Shown: piece by piece, positions 32,209-42,332 of the stretch
Position numbering within the stretch: the first letter of the stretch is position 1
How the letters are laid out: each line of letters starts with the position of its first letter
NCBI RefSeq assembly: GCF_039693965.1
Contig: NZ_CP155576.1
Coordinates: 2,170,001-2,234,000, forward strand
DNA: 64,000 nucleotides
Direction: 5' to 3'
Source: Moraxella sp. K1664
GTDB lineage: Bacteria > Pseudomonadota > Gammaproteobacteria > Pseudomonadales > Moraxellaceae
Notes under the pieces: generated by a model
Seen by the model: only the letters and a program-made list of their open reading frames with translations
Database searches by the model: none
What the model was told of the DNA's origin: nothing
Translations under genes and position numbers: made by a program

Positions 32209-34014
32209 ATGAAAATGACAACCAAATCCACACTGACCCTATCCTTGGCGATACTGATGACCGCTTGTGCGTCCAACAAAGGCGATGTCGCACTGACTGC
32301 CATCGAACCGATAAAGCCGCCCAGTACCAACACCCCTATCCATGAAGATGTCCCCACGCCACCTAGAACCGCAGAAGAGCTTGATGCACTCATGGAGCCA
32401 TCACTGGGCTTTCATATGGCAACCGTCAGACGTAACTTGCACGCAGACAGCACAGAAGAACATGTACCCCTGTCTGCTGACATGATTAAGCCCATTAATG
32501 ACAGGCTTAGCAGAGTGGTTGACAGACACAAAAAAGACTTGAACAACCTAAACGGTGCGTCCAGTCTTTATTCGGATAATTACGAAGACTCACACAGTCC
32601 CGTGCCAACATCCGCAGGTGCATGGTATGGCAGTCGTGACCGAGACTACATGAAATTTGTCAAATCAGGCTGGGTGGCTGATTTGCAGCCCAGACCGAAC
32701 TTTGCCACAAATACCATCCATAATGGCATGAACGGCTTTGTGTTTTATCAAGGCACCAATCCCGCCACCGCCCTACCCACCCAAACCATCACCTACAAAG
32801 GCACTTGGGATTTTATGACGGATGCCAAAAAAGGACGTAGCTCTGATGAGTTTCACAGCGAATACAAGAAAAATGCAGGGGCGGATTATAGTGCGTTTTC
32901 TTTTCATGAATCCACCAAAGATGATGCCAAATGGCGTGATGAAGGCAGAACAGGCGATGTAAGTCACACCAGCGTCTTTACCGTGGACTTTGCCAACAAA
33001 ACCCTGACAGGCGAACTCTCTCGCCACAAAAGCAAGTCTGAGAAAGTCAAACGCTATGACATCAAAGCTGACATCAAAGACAATCGCTTTCGGGGCAGTG
33101 CCACAGCAAGCAACCCTAACGACCCATTTTTTAAATCCAACTCTAAAAGCTTAGAAGGCGGTTTTTTTGGGGAGCATGCCGAAGAACTTGCAGGCAAATT
33201 CTTAGCCGATGACAATTCTTTGTTTGCCGTGTTTGGGGCAAGACAACATAAAGACGGCAAATGGGATGACATCGACCCTACCGAAAAAGCCTTTGATGCG
33301 GTCAAGTTTGGCATTGATGAGCTTGACAAAAGCAGTCTTGATACCTTTGGCGATGCCACAAAATTGGTGATTAACGGCAGAAGTTTCTCACTACTGCCTG
33401 CTACAGGCACTGCTGACTTTATCCAAACCAACAAATACGACGTCAATGGCAAGAATTTGGTCATCAGTGCTTGCTGTGGCAACCTAAACCACGTCAAATT
33501 TGGCACTTACTTTTATGATGACAATGGCTCAAAATCAGACGCTTATCTATTCTTGACGGGCGAGCGGACGGCATTGTCAGAGATGCCAAAGGCAGGCGAG
33601 CTAGAATATCACGGCACATGGCAGGCTTATATCTTGACCAAAGATTCTTTGACGGGTGCGATTGATGCTGGCAAGGGTCAAAACGCCAGTCGGGCAGAAT
33701 TTGGCGTTAATTTTGACAACAAAACGCTCAAAGGCACGCTATACGCTGGGGGTAGTGTCGCCCCTAGCATCATCATTGACAACGGGGTCATCAGTGGCAA
33801 TGGCTTTACCGCCGATTTTAGAACTGGCGAGAAAGGTCTAAGCCTAGATAAAAGCTCAATGAGTGGTGCTGTGGCTCATCTGTCAGGTAAGGTTGATGGT
33901 GGTTTTTATGGTAAAAATGCCACAGAGCTTGGCGGGTCGTTTTATAGTGAACGTACCAGTAAAAAAGACGGGGTTGCTGGCGTTTTTGGTGCCAAACAAC
34001 AGGTTAAAAAGTAA
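32209..34014 (+). CDS. TbpB/LbpB-type surface lipoprotein
   Basis: The 601-residue lipoprotein has signal peptide MKMTTKSTLTLSLAILMTAC with the lipid-modified Cys at 20. Two TbpB-type lobes follow. Each ends in a beta-barrel with the family phrase: GGFFGEHAEELAGKFLADDN near 315-335, and GGFYGKNATELGGSFYSERTS near 565-585. Such proteins sit on the outer surface, bind host transferrin or lactoferrin and hand iron to the TonB receptor encoded next. At 601 residues it is shorter than usual TbpB (about 700) and lacks the long acidic stretches of LbpB, so the ligand is open. A downstream Slam gene would export it. Confidence 0.88.
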   Translation: MKMTTKSTLTLSLAILMTACASNKGDVALTAIEPIKPPSTNTPIHEDVPTPPRTAEELDALMEPSLGFHMATVRRNLHADSTEEHVPLSADMIKPINDRLSRVVDRHKKDLNNLNGASSLYSDNYEDSHSPVPTSAGAWYGSRDRDYMKFVKSGWVADLQPRPNFATNTIHNGMNGFVFYQGTNPATALPTQTITYKGTWDFMTDAKKGRSSDEFHSEYKKNAGADYSAFSFHESTKDDAKWRDEGRTGDVSHTSVFTVDFANKTLTGELSRHKSKSEKVKRYDIKADIKDNRFRGSATASNPNDPFFKSNSKSLEGGFFGEHAEELAGKFLADDNSLFAVFGARQHKDGKWDDIDPTEKAFDAVKFGIDELDKSSLDTFGDATKLVINGRSFSLLPATGTADFIQTNKYDVNGKNLVISACCGNLNHVKFGTYFYDDNGSKSDAYLFLTGERTALSEMPKAGELEYHGTWQAYILTKDSLTGAIDAGKGQNASRAEFGVNFDNKTLKGTLYAGGSVAPSIIIDNGVISGNGFTADFRTGEKGLSLDKSSMSGAVAHLSGKVDGGFYGKNATELGGSFYSERTSKKDGVAGVFGAKQQVKK

Positions 34015-34041
34015 CCGTTAGCATTTTTAAAATATATGATG

Positions 34042-34078
34042 AAATCTTGGCATGTCAGGCATTGGTGTGCCAAGATTT
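34042..34078 (+). terminator. Intercistronic hairpin between lipoprotein and receptor genes
   Basis: AAATCTTGGCA (34042-34052) and TGCCAAGATTT (34068-34078) form a perfect 11-bp stem followed by GGTTTTGATTT. It is a weak terminator or mRNA-stabilising hairpin that would make the lipoprotein more abundant than the receptor. Confidence 0.65.
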
Positions 34079-34113
34079 GGTTTTGATTTATTTAAAAATT
34101 ATTAGGAAATATC

Positions 34114-36947
34114 ATGTTATCATCTTATGTTATCTCACGTCCGACCACGCTACATTTGACGGTGCTGTCTGTCTTTTTGGGAATGGGCAACATGGCTTAT
34201 GCCAACACCACAGAAAACCCAAGCACGCCCCACTCCGATGATGAGCCACACGTCGTCTTAGAGTCAGAAACCATTAAAATCGTACGCAAATTAGGACGTA
34301 AAAGCACCGAAGTGACAGGGCTGGGCAAAATCGTCAAATCTACAGATGACATCAACAAAGAACAAATCATGGGCATTCGTGACTTGACACGCTATGACCC
34401 TGGTATTGCCGTGGTTGAGCAAGGACGTGGGGCAAGTAGTGGCTACTCCATCCGTGGCGTGGATAAGAACCGTGTGGGTTTGCAAGTTGATGGGATTGTG
34501 CAGGTGCAATCCTACATCAACGATCTAAGCAACAAAGCCAATGGCGGTGCCATCAATGAGATAGAATATGAAAACGTCCGCTCCATTGAGCTCTCCAAAG
34601 GCTCAGCGTCATCTGAGTTCGGCTCTGGGGCATTGGGTGGGGCGGTGAGTTTTCGCACCAAAGACGTGGGCGACATCATCAAAGATGGCAAAGATTGGGG
34701 TGTCTCTACCAAGAGTGCATACAGCAGCAAAAACAACCAATTTGCCAATACCGTTGGACTGGCAGGACGTGCTGGCGGTTTTGAAGCACTTATCCAGTAC
34801 ACGCACCGCACAGGCGAAGAAACCAAGGTACACAAGGACGTGGCAGACCTGCCCCAAAGCCTTACCCGTGTGGGGGCTTTTACCGATTTGTACGAACTGC
34901 GGGGGTCGCCGTGGAACAACACAGGCAACACTGAGATTGTGAATAATCACAACTGGTTTATCCTACAAAATGAATGCCCGACACGAGACTGCACCCCAAA
35001 AATGCTCGCCAAACACACGCTGGACAACCCCTATACCATGCGTACCGACCCGCCCTACACGCCTGCCGAACAAGAAGCCTACGACAAGATGAAGCACATC
35101 ACCGAAACCGTGAGTGCCAGCGACTACACAGGGGCGAATCGTATCATGGCAAACCCCATGGATTATAAATCCAAATCCTACCTTGCCAAAGTCGGCTATC
35201 GTTTTGATGATACGCATTATGTTGGCGGCGTATTTGAGAACACCAAGCAAGAGTCCGACATCCAAGACATGAGCCAAGAAGCCTACATCACGCCTGCGTT
35301 TCTTAAAAAATACATGAGTGGCACGCCTGCCATCCGTGGGGTGTATTATGGTGACAATCTACTATCAGGCTTGGTCGTGCCGATAGCCCCACATAACCTA
35401 AGTCTGGGCTATACCCGTGGTTTTTATTTTGATGAACATCACGACAAAAACCGCCATGGCATCAACTATCACTACACACCAAAGGCTCATGCGTGGATTG
35501 ATGACTTGCGTCTTAGCTATGACCGTCAGAGCATCAAACTTGACACGCTAAGACGAGAGACCAGTTGTGCTGTTTATCCGACATTTGATGAAAATTGCCG
35601 AGCAGACATCACCAAGCCACTGTCAGGCTATCTGTCTGAGCGTAACACCTATAAAGAACAGCAGACGTGTTACAACTGTCCGCCCAAAAGAGCTTTAAAT
35701 TTGCCAATACCGAGCATAGGGTTAATGTCTTGATGGGCATGGATAAGTTTGATTCTGCTCTAAGACGTGGCGATTGGTACTCCGAACAAGCCCAAACTAA
35801 GGTGACTAATCTGGGCGGTAAGGGCAAACAGGATGACCCTTATGTTTATCAGTTTGAGCCCACAACCATCCACACCGAGCATTTTTGTAAAGATGGGTTT
35901 AGCACCCAAGACTGTACCGACCGCAACATTACAGGGTACAACCATTTCTTTGCCATACGAGACCACATCCAACTGGGCGACAAAGTGGACTTGGGACTGG
36001 GCGTGCGTTATGACAGACACAAATTTGACTCCGATGATGATTTTGCTGCCACAGGCAAATACAGCAACTGGTCGTGGAACACGGGTCTGACCTTTCATGC
36101 CACAGACAACATCGCCCTATCCTATCGTCGCTCCAATGGGTTTAGGGTGCCAGCATTTTATGAGTTGTACGGCACTCGTGGAGCTTATGATGGCAGTAAC
36201 GCTGTTAGTGTGGCAAGACAATACATCTCACAGCTTGACCCTGAAACATCATCCAATCAAGAATTTGGCATTGGTCTGACGGGCAATTTTGGATATCTTG
36301 AAGTAAGTCATTTTGATAACAAATATCGCAATCTCATCACTGTCGGCGAGAAAATCGGCAATGGCAGTGAACGCAATGACGGCTATCATAACCTACAAGA
36401 CATCAGACTCTCAGGCATTAACGTGCTTGGCAAAATCGACTGGTATGGCGTTTGGGACAAACTGCCCGATGGTCTGTACACCACGTTGGCTTATAACAAA
36501 ATCACTCCCAAAGAGCTAAGTATCAAAGAAGGCTACACCAAAGTGCGTACACCCATACTGGACACGCTCCAACCTGCTCGCTATGTGGCAGGGCTTGGCT
36601 ATGATTCCCCTGATGATAAATGGGGCATCAATCTCATGGCAACTTACTCAAAAGCCAAAAATGCGGATGAATTACAAGGGGTAAGCACCTTTGGTATTGA
36701 CCGAGCCATCGTGGCAACCCAAGGGGCAACAAAACGTTGGTACACCTATGATTTATCAGGTCATTATCATGTCAATGACAGCATGACTTTGCGGGCAGGC
36801 GTGTATAATCTGTTTAATCGCAAATACAGTACATGGGAGTCTGTCCGCCAATCTTCTATCAATGCTGTCAATCCAACCACAGGCAACACCGCCCGTTATG
36901 CCGCCCCAGGGCGTAACTTTAACGTAGCGTTAGAATTTAAATTCTAA
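34114..36947 (+). pseudogene. TbpA/LbpA-type TonB-dependent receptor with a one-base frameshift
   Basis: The gene would encode about 944 residues, the normal TbpA/LbpA size. The signal region is MLSSYVISRPTTLHLTVLSV..., a TonB-box-like ESETIKIV is near residue 50, and the plug carries EVTGLGKIVKS and IRDLTRYDPGIAVVEQGRGASSGYSIRGVDKNRV. The barrel ends NTARYAAPGRNFNVALEFKF with terminal Phe. The frame breaks at about 35662-35667: frame 1 reads ERNTYKEQQ and then leaves the family, while the next frame picks up LQLSAQKSFKFANTEHRVNVLMG. One base is missing (adding a C would read QQHVLQLSAQ). There is no homopolymer there. As written, only the plug and about half the barrel are made. Confidence 0.88.
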
Positions 36948-36980
36948 ATTCTAGCTTGTAGATATGCTTAATTTTTGTTA

Positions 36981-37004
36981 AAGTGTGCGATTAGTCGCAC
37001 ACTT
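36981..37004 (+). other. Hairpin between receptor and slam genes
   Basis: AAGTGTGCGA and TCGCACACTT form a perfect 10-bp stem with loop TTAG. It has no T tract, so it is more likely an mRNA-processing or stability element than a full terminator. Confidence 0.55.
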
Positions 37005-37042
37005 GCCGTTTATGGGCATTTAATAAACCTTTGTGGACTTTC

Positions 37043-38545
37043 ATGTATTTTATGCAAAAATTTCATCTCCCATCACGTTTAGCTCTCCTGCCTTTTATTG
37101 GCTTTTTTGGCATGGGCTTTGGCGTGAACATCGCCCACGCTGACGCTCTGACCAAACAAGACGACAGACGTATCCAAGACAGTCATCTACAAAGACAGGT
37201 AGAACAGCAGAATCTGCCCCCATTCTTGCCATCCATGGATGTCCCCATCATAGAATCTTCTGATGACAGCACCGTCTCGCTAAGTGCCGATGAGCTAAAA
37301 GAACATCCCCAGCTTATCGTGCGAGCCTTGATGGGCAGTCTCATCCAAAACCAAGCGGACAACGTGGCGTTTTTATTGCCCTATTATCAAGACCTGCCTA
37401 AGCATCAACGTGAGCCGATGATAGAGTATTGGGCAACAGGACTGGTTGCCGAACAAGTAGGCAAAAACAGCCAAGCCATCCATGCGTATGAACAAGCCCT
37501 AACTTATAATGAGCATGCTAGCCTGATTCGTCTGCGACTTGCCATGGTGCTGTTTTATGATAAACGCTTTGTCAATGCCGAGCAAAATTTTCATCAGCTT
37601 TTAGGCGAACCTGACATGCCCGATGAGCTAGCCACACTCATCAATGCACACCTACAAGCCATCCACGCCCAAGAGAAAATCCCCATCCAAGGCGGGGGTA
37701 ACTTTTTGAATGATAAAAACATCAACAACGCCCCTGCCAGTCGTGATTTGGGTAGGGGCTGGGTGGCACCCGAGCCAGAGTCCGCCCAAGGCATTGGTCT
37801 TTATCTCAATGCCCACAAAAAATGGCTAAGACCCGATGGCTTTTATCATGAAGCCCGACTGGATAATAACGGCAAATATTATTGGGACAATAAACCCTAC
37901 AACGAACTCACCAGTCGCTTATCCTTAGGCATGGGACATGCCAACGCCCATCATGACATCACGCTTTTGCCATTTAGTGAACATACGTTTTATGCAGGTG
38001 GAAGTAAAGACTCGGATGACTTAAAGCATTTTTCACAAAATAAGGGGCTGGCAGTCGAGTGGCAATATCGGTTTAACCCCCAATGGCAGAGCAGTATTTA
38101 TGGCGAAGTTGCCAAACAGACCTACCACACACGCCCCCATCTAAACGGTATCGCTCGCAGTCTAAGTGCCAGTGCCATCTACTCGCCAAATGCCAAGCGG
38201 TATTGGCTGGTTGGTGTGGACGCTCATCGCACAGACGCTCGTGATGCCGATGATTCGTTCATCAGACGGGGTGTGCGGGCAGGCGTAGGACAGGAGTTTG
38301 ACAATGGTTTTGGTGCTCGTCTTAATGTCGGCATGGCACATAAAGACTACCGTGGGGCAGGTTTTTTTGGTGAGATTCAGCACAACAAAGAATACACGCT
38401 TAGCACGTCTGTGTGGAACAACCATTGGCAAATGTTTGGTATCATGCCACGCTTGACATGGAGTTATCAAAAAGTGGACAGCAATCTACCCTTATACAAA
38501 TACGATAAAAATCGTGTGTTTATCGAAGCAACAAAACGGTTTTAA
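37043..38545 (+). CDS. slam: Surface lipoprotein assembly modulator (Slam)
   Basis: Slam is an outer-membrane protein that moves TbpB-type lipoproteins to the cell surface. The start ATG 37043 gives about 500 residues: a signal peptide (ALLPFIGFFGMGFGVNIAHADA), then a TPR-rich periplasmic domain at about 85-215 (IEYWATGLVAEQVGKNSQAIHAYEQALTYN). A C-terminal DUF560 barrel of about 14 strands follows, ending RVFIEATKRF with terminal Phe. Its position behind a tbpB-tbpA-like pair matches the orf3 location at Moraxella lactoferrin-receptor loci. It likely serves both this lipoprotein and the small one encoded convergently at 38695. Confidence 0.92.
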   Translation: MYFMQKFHLPSRLALLPFIGFFGMGFGVNIAHADALTKQDDRRIQDSHLQRQVEQQNLPPFLPSMDVPIIESSDDSTVSLSADELKEHPQLIVRALMGSLIQNQADNVAFLLPYYQDLPKHQREPMIEYWATGLVAEQVGKNSQAIHAYEQALTYNEHASLIRLRLAMVLFYDKRFVNAEQNFHQLLGEPDMPDELATLINAHLQAIHAQEKIPIQGGGNFLNDKNINNAPASRDLGRGWVAPEPESAQGIGLYLNAHKKWLRPDGFYHEARLDNNGKYYWDNKPYNELTSRLSLGMGHANAHHDITLLPFSEHTFYAGGSKDSDDLKHFSQNKGLAVEWQYRFNPQWQSSIYGEVAKQTYHTRPHLNGIARSLSASAIYSPNAKRYWLVGVDAHRTDARDADDSFIRRGVRAGVGQEFDNGFGARLNVGMAHKDYRGAGFFGEIQHNKEYTLSTSVWNNHWQMFGIMPRLTWSYQKVDSNLPLYKYDKNRVFIEATKRF

Positions 38546-38613
38546 GATTTTTTAAAGTGCATTTGAGATATTTTAAAAATAAGTCTAACTTTAAAACCAA
38601 AGTCATCCACACC

Positions 38614-38650
38614 AAAAAAAATCCCTAACAAAACGGCAGGGATTTTTATC
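38614..38650. terminator. Bidirectional terminator between slam and the small lipoprotein
   Basis: AAAAATCCCT (ending 38625) and AGGGATTTTT (38638-38647) form the stem with A/T runs on both sides. Confidence 0.85.
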
Positions 38651-38694
38651 ATGATTTAGCTCTTAAAATGAATTGCAAATGAGCATTGTGGCTT

Positions 38695-39499
38695 TTACTG
38701 CTTTTTCGCCCCATACGCCCCTTTGACTGCACCATCATCACTGGCAAAGACACCGCTAAGCTCGCTGGCGTTTTTGCCATAAAAAGCTCCTTCGGTGCGG
38801 ATGTTGATTTTATCGTTTTGCTGAGTGCCCGAGAAGGTGTTGCCTTTGATGGTTGCTGATAGTTTTATCAATTCATTTGGCAAATCCACGCCTGCCACTG
38901 TACCCGTCAGAGTTTTTTGGTCAAAATTAACAGAGAACTTAGAGCCCGCACCGACCCTGATGCCATTGTCATGCACATAAAGTGATGAGCCATCATAGCT
39001 GACCACCCCTTTGGGCAGATCATCAACGCCAGTCTTAGTGCCTTGATGGAACAGATGCGTGGCTTTTGTTTCTTTGTCAAAGACATAGCCGTATTTGGCA
39101 TTGCCCAGATGAGTGCCACTGACCATCAAGGTGTGGTTCTCATCGCTGGTATTTTGGATAAAGTTTTCGCTCGTCCCTGTGCTGGGTGCTAAGTTGTAAC
39201 GCTTGCCATCTATAACCAACGTATTAATGTCGGCAAAGGTTAGCTGACTTAGCACAGGCTTGTTATCTTTGAAAGTGTAGCCTTGGGAGATGTTAGTGTC
39301 ATCAACAGTATTGCTTGGGTTGCTTGGTGTGTCATCACCTGATTTTTTATCATTGCTATTGGTTGGCGGTGTGACAGGCTTGGGTGTGACTGATGGTGTG
39401 GTGTGGTTAGCGTGGTTACTGTGACCACCGCCACTACTACATGCACTGATGGTTAGGGTAGAAAGTAAAGCAAGTGTTAATAATGTCGTTTTTTTTCAT
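38695..39499 (-). pseudogene. Small Slam-type surface lipoprotein, out of frame at an A8 tract (likely phase-OFF)
   Basis: With one A fewer the gene encodes 267 residues: signal peptide MKKTTLLTLALLSTLTISAC with a lipobox Cys at 20, a Ser/Gly start and a Thr/Pro/Asn-rich linker. A TbpB-like eight-strand barrel follows, ending in GAFYGKNASELSGVFASDDG. As sequenced, ATG at 39499 is followed by eight A (39489-39496), which shifts the frame and stops after 20 codons. Seven A restores everything. This resembles a slipped-strand switch, though a sequencing error is possible. The barrel resembles the single-lobe Slam substrates HpuA/HphA (hemoglobin binding); ligand not known. Confidence 0.8.
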
Positions 39500-39629
39500 A
39501 AAATTACCGTTAAGGTTATGAGTGCAAAATACAAAAAGTCAAGAAAATAATCAAGACCTAGATGTCGGCACAATAAGGGCAGGTACGCCCAAATGATTCT
39601 TATAAAATATAAAATAATGCACTCTTGTT

Positions 39630-39660
39630 AAAAATACCCCACCCGATTGGGCGGGGCGGC
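39630..39660 (-). terminator. Intrinsic terminator of hutI
   Basis: On the minus strand GCCCCGCCCAATCGGGTGGGG folds into a GC-rich hairpin followed by TATTTTTAAC, about 70-100 bp past the hutI stop. Confidence 0.8.
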
Positions 39661-39730
39661 ATTATAACACATCTGTTCTTATAATTCAAAAAATTAATAC
39701 CAATATTTTAAAAAAACAATGATTTTAAAT

Positions 39731-40963
39731 TCATGTTTTTGGAACCTGCCGACCTGCCACCCAAAACCCTTGCAATCGGTTTTGCCCGATAAGATAAGAC
39801 AAATCGGCAGGTCGGTCAATCTGCCACAACGCCACATCAGCATCCATACCTACCGCAATTTGCCCTTTGGTGTCTTGTAGCCCCAAGGCTTGGGATGCGT
39901 GAATGGTTGTTCCTGCCAGAGCTTCTTCGGGCGTTAAGCCAAACAGCGTACACGCCATGTTCATGGCAAGCAGTAGGCTTGTTGATGGCGATGTGCCAGG
40001 GTTGCAGTCGGTAGATACTGCCATCTTTACGCCATGTTGTCGCATGGCATCGATGGGGGGCAGTTTGGTTTCTTTTAGGACATAAAAGGCAGTCGGCAAC
40101 AGCACGCCCACCGTACCATGTTTTGCCATCTTGACAATACTGTCGGTGGACAGATATTCAATGTGGTCAGCAGACAAGCCATCAAACTCTGCCACCAGTC
40201 CCGCTCCGCCCATATCGCTCATCTGCTCGGCATGAAGTTTGACAGGCAATCCTAGCGATTTGGCAACTTCAAAGAGCCTGCCCACTTGATGAGTGTCAAA
40301 GGCGATGGATTCACAAAACGCATCCACCGCATCCACCAAATTCTCATCATGCAACACTTTTAGCCACTCGCACGCCTGCTTGACATACTCGTCTGCTTGC
40401 CCTTGATATTCTGGCGGTAGGGCGTGTAGGGCAAGGTAGGTTTTTTTGACGGTAATGCCAAAGTCATCGCCCAATTTTTTGGCAACTTTGAGCATTTTGC
40501 GTTCGTTATCCAAGTCAAGCCCATAGCCCGACTTAATCTCAATCGTCCCCACGCCTTGACTTACAAGACTTCTAAAACGTGGCAAACTAAGCTCATACAA
40601 ATCATCAAAATCCGCTTGTCTCGTGGCTTTCACAGTGGACAAAATCCCGCCACCTTGTTTGGCGATGTCTTTGTAATCCACGCCATTTAGACGCATCTCA
40701 AATTCATTACTGCGATTACCGCCATAGACCACATGGGTGTGGCAGTCCATCAAAGCAGGGGTTAGCCAGCCTTGTTTGGCATCAATTATCTTGTCAGCAG
40801 TTGCCGTGCCAAGCTCGTCCATTGTGCCGACAAAGGCAATTTTGCCATCTTTGATACCAACCGCACCGCCATGTATCGCCCCATATGGGGCGTCTTTGGT
40901 AAAGCCAAATGTATCGCTCATGGTGGCGATGTTGGCGTTGGTGATTAGGGTGTCAAATTGCAT
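39731..40963 (-). CDS. hutI: Imidazolonepropionase
   Basis: HutI opens imidazolonepropionate to formimino-L-glutamate, the third step of histidine breakdown. ATG 40963 with AAGGAAAAAACC upstream gives 410 residues. Amidohydrolase metal motifs are visible: MDCHTHVVYGGNRSNEF near residue 70, KLHAEQMSD near 237, and the late ALSTDCNPGTSPS Asp. Its N-terminus begins as an expected small beta sandwich (MQFDTLITNANIATM). It is the last gene of hutH-hutG-hutI, 63 bp after hutG. Confidence 0.95.
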   Translation of the reverse strand: MQFDTLITNANIATMSDTFGFTKDAPYGAIHGGAVGIKDGKIAFVGTMDELGTATADKIIDAKQGWLTPALMDCHTHVVYGGNRSNEFEMRLNGVDYKDIAKQGGGILSTVKATRQADFDDLYELSLPRFRSLVSQGVGTIEIKSGYGLDLDNERKMLKVAKKLGDDFGITVKKTYLALHALPPEYQGQADEYVKQACEWLKVLHDENLVDAVDAFCESIAFDTHQVGRLFEVAKSLGLPVKLHAEQMSDMGGAGLVAEFDGLSADHIEYLSTDSIVKMAKHGTVGVLLPTAFYVLKETKLPPIDAMRQHGVKMAVSTDCNPGTSPSTSLLLAMNMACTLFGLTPEEALAGTTIHASQALGLQDTKGQIAVGMDADVALWQIDRPADLSYLIGQNRLQGFWVAGRQVPKT

Positions 40964-41026
40964 GGTTTTTTCCTTAGATATTGGGTTGATATTTATCAAT
41001 AAGCTTTAAGTTTAATGTAATCCCAA

Positions 41027-42034
41027 TCACACGCCATCAAGCAATGCCCGCTCCACACACACCGCAAGCAGTCGTGCCACGGTTTTTGCCCCACGGCTGT
41101 CAATGTCGTAAGTTGGGTTAAATTCAGCAAAATCCAAGACGTTGACTTTGCCTGTTTGAATGAGTTTTTCAAGCAAAAATTCCACCAAATCAAGCTCAAT
41201 GCCCTTGGCATTTACCGCACTGACCGCAGGCATGACACCACTTGGCAGACAGTCCAAATCCACCGTAACATACAGCACATCAACACCCCGAGCAAAGCCA
41301 TCAAGCCTTGCCCAAATCTCATCATAAGTCAAGCGATGGCAGTCGTCATCACTAACAACACCAACGCCCAAGGCACGGGCTTTGTCAAATAGACTTGCTG
41401 TATTACCAAAACGGCTAATGCCCACACAAAAATAATAAAACTCATCGCCCATCATATCAGCAATTTGCAAAAATGGCGTACCTGATGTGGCGTACTCGTC
41501 CGTTCGCAAGTCAAAATGGGCATCAAAATTGATAATACCAATCTTGGGTAAGTCCTTACTATTTGATTTTAGATACTCATACAACCCCAAAAAACTGCCA
41601 TAAGCAATCTCATGCCCACCGCCAAGTCCCACCGCTAGGGCGTTGTTTTGTAGGGCGTGAGTGATGTGCGTGGCATAATGTTTTTGGGCGGATTCCAAAC
41701 TGTCCTTAACGATGGTATCATTGTCATGACACACCACATCGCCACAGTCGCCCACCAAGTCGGACAAATTGGCGTATTTGTCCTGCACGTCTTTTGTGAT
41801 GGGCAATTTGGCAAAAAACTCCCTAATGACAGGCGGAGCGGACTTTGCCCCCACTCTGCCCAAGTTTCGCCTTACCCCTTGATGGCAAGCAAAACCCACC
41901 AAGGCAACAGGCTGACGGTCAAAGGCTTGCACGGCATTGTGCCAATACATCGCCCTATCGCTCTCAAAAGGGTCGGTGCGTCCTGTATAATGGGCAGGGT
42001 CAAAGGGGATATGGGTGGTGTGGATGTCGGTCAT
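41027..42034 (-). CDS. hutG: Formimidoylglutamase
   Basis: HutG, an arginase-fold enzyme, hydrolyses formiminoglutamate to glutamate and formamide. The 335 residues contain the Mn-binding motifs of the family: VGLGGGHEIAYG, INFDAHFDLRTDEYATSGTPF, and VTVDLDCLPSGVMPAVSA. This arginase-family HutG, with no HutF in the window, points to the four-step formamide-releasing route. It is followed by hutI. Confidence 0.94.
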   Translation of the reverse strand: MTDIHTTHIPFDPAHYTGRTDPFESDRAMYWHNAVQAFDRQPVALVGFACHQGVRRNLGRVGAKSAPPVIREFFAKLPITKDVQDKYANLSDLVGDCGDVVCHDNDTIVKDSLESAQKHYATHITHALQNNALAVGLGGGHEIAYGSFLGLYEYLKSNSKDLPKIGIINFDAHFDLRTDEYATSGTPFLQIADMMGDEFYYFCVGISRFGNTASLFDKARALGVGVVSDDDCHRLTYDEIWARLDGFARGVDVLYVTVDLDCLPSGVMPAVSAVNAKGIELDLVEFLLEKLIQTGKVNVLDFAEFNPTYDIDSRGAKTVARLLAVCVERALLDGV

Positions 42035-42332
42035 GGCTTTTAATTGGCTTAAAATGGTTAATTGGCTTAAAATGGATGGATAAAAATTAGGATATATCCA
42101 GCGAACTTGATATACTTGCTTAACTTCAAAATGTAGATTGGTGCAAAATGGGGTTAATTTGCTATATTTACCACAGCAAGATTTGTAAGGTGTGCCTTTT
42201 TATAAGGGCGAATTGCAATTCGCCCCTACGGGACAATCACGGATTTTGTATCATTTTTTAAAGCTCTTTGGGTGGATAGTTTACCTCTACAAAAATTGGC
42301 TAGATGCCTATGGAGCAAACACACCCCAACCA
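42035..42332. other. hutH-hutG spacer with palindromic repeat
   Basis: This 298-bp gap contains the perfect GGGCGAATTGCAATTCGCCC palindrome at 42206-42225, followed by CCTACGG and a repeat-C-like flank (ATTTTGTATCATTTTTTAAAGCTCTTTG, the reverse of the block before 3008). A loosely HutC-like ACTTGATATACTTG is at about 42108-42121. No ORF is present, so hutG may have its own promoter here. Confidence 0.6.

Noticed and set aside
39249-39446. A short minus-strand frame rich in Thr/His/Pro (MHVVVAVVTVTT...).
   Set aside because: It is the wrong frame of the lipoprotein's Thr/Pro linker; the correct frame gives a proper lipobox and linker.
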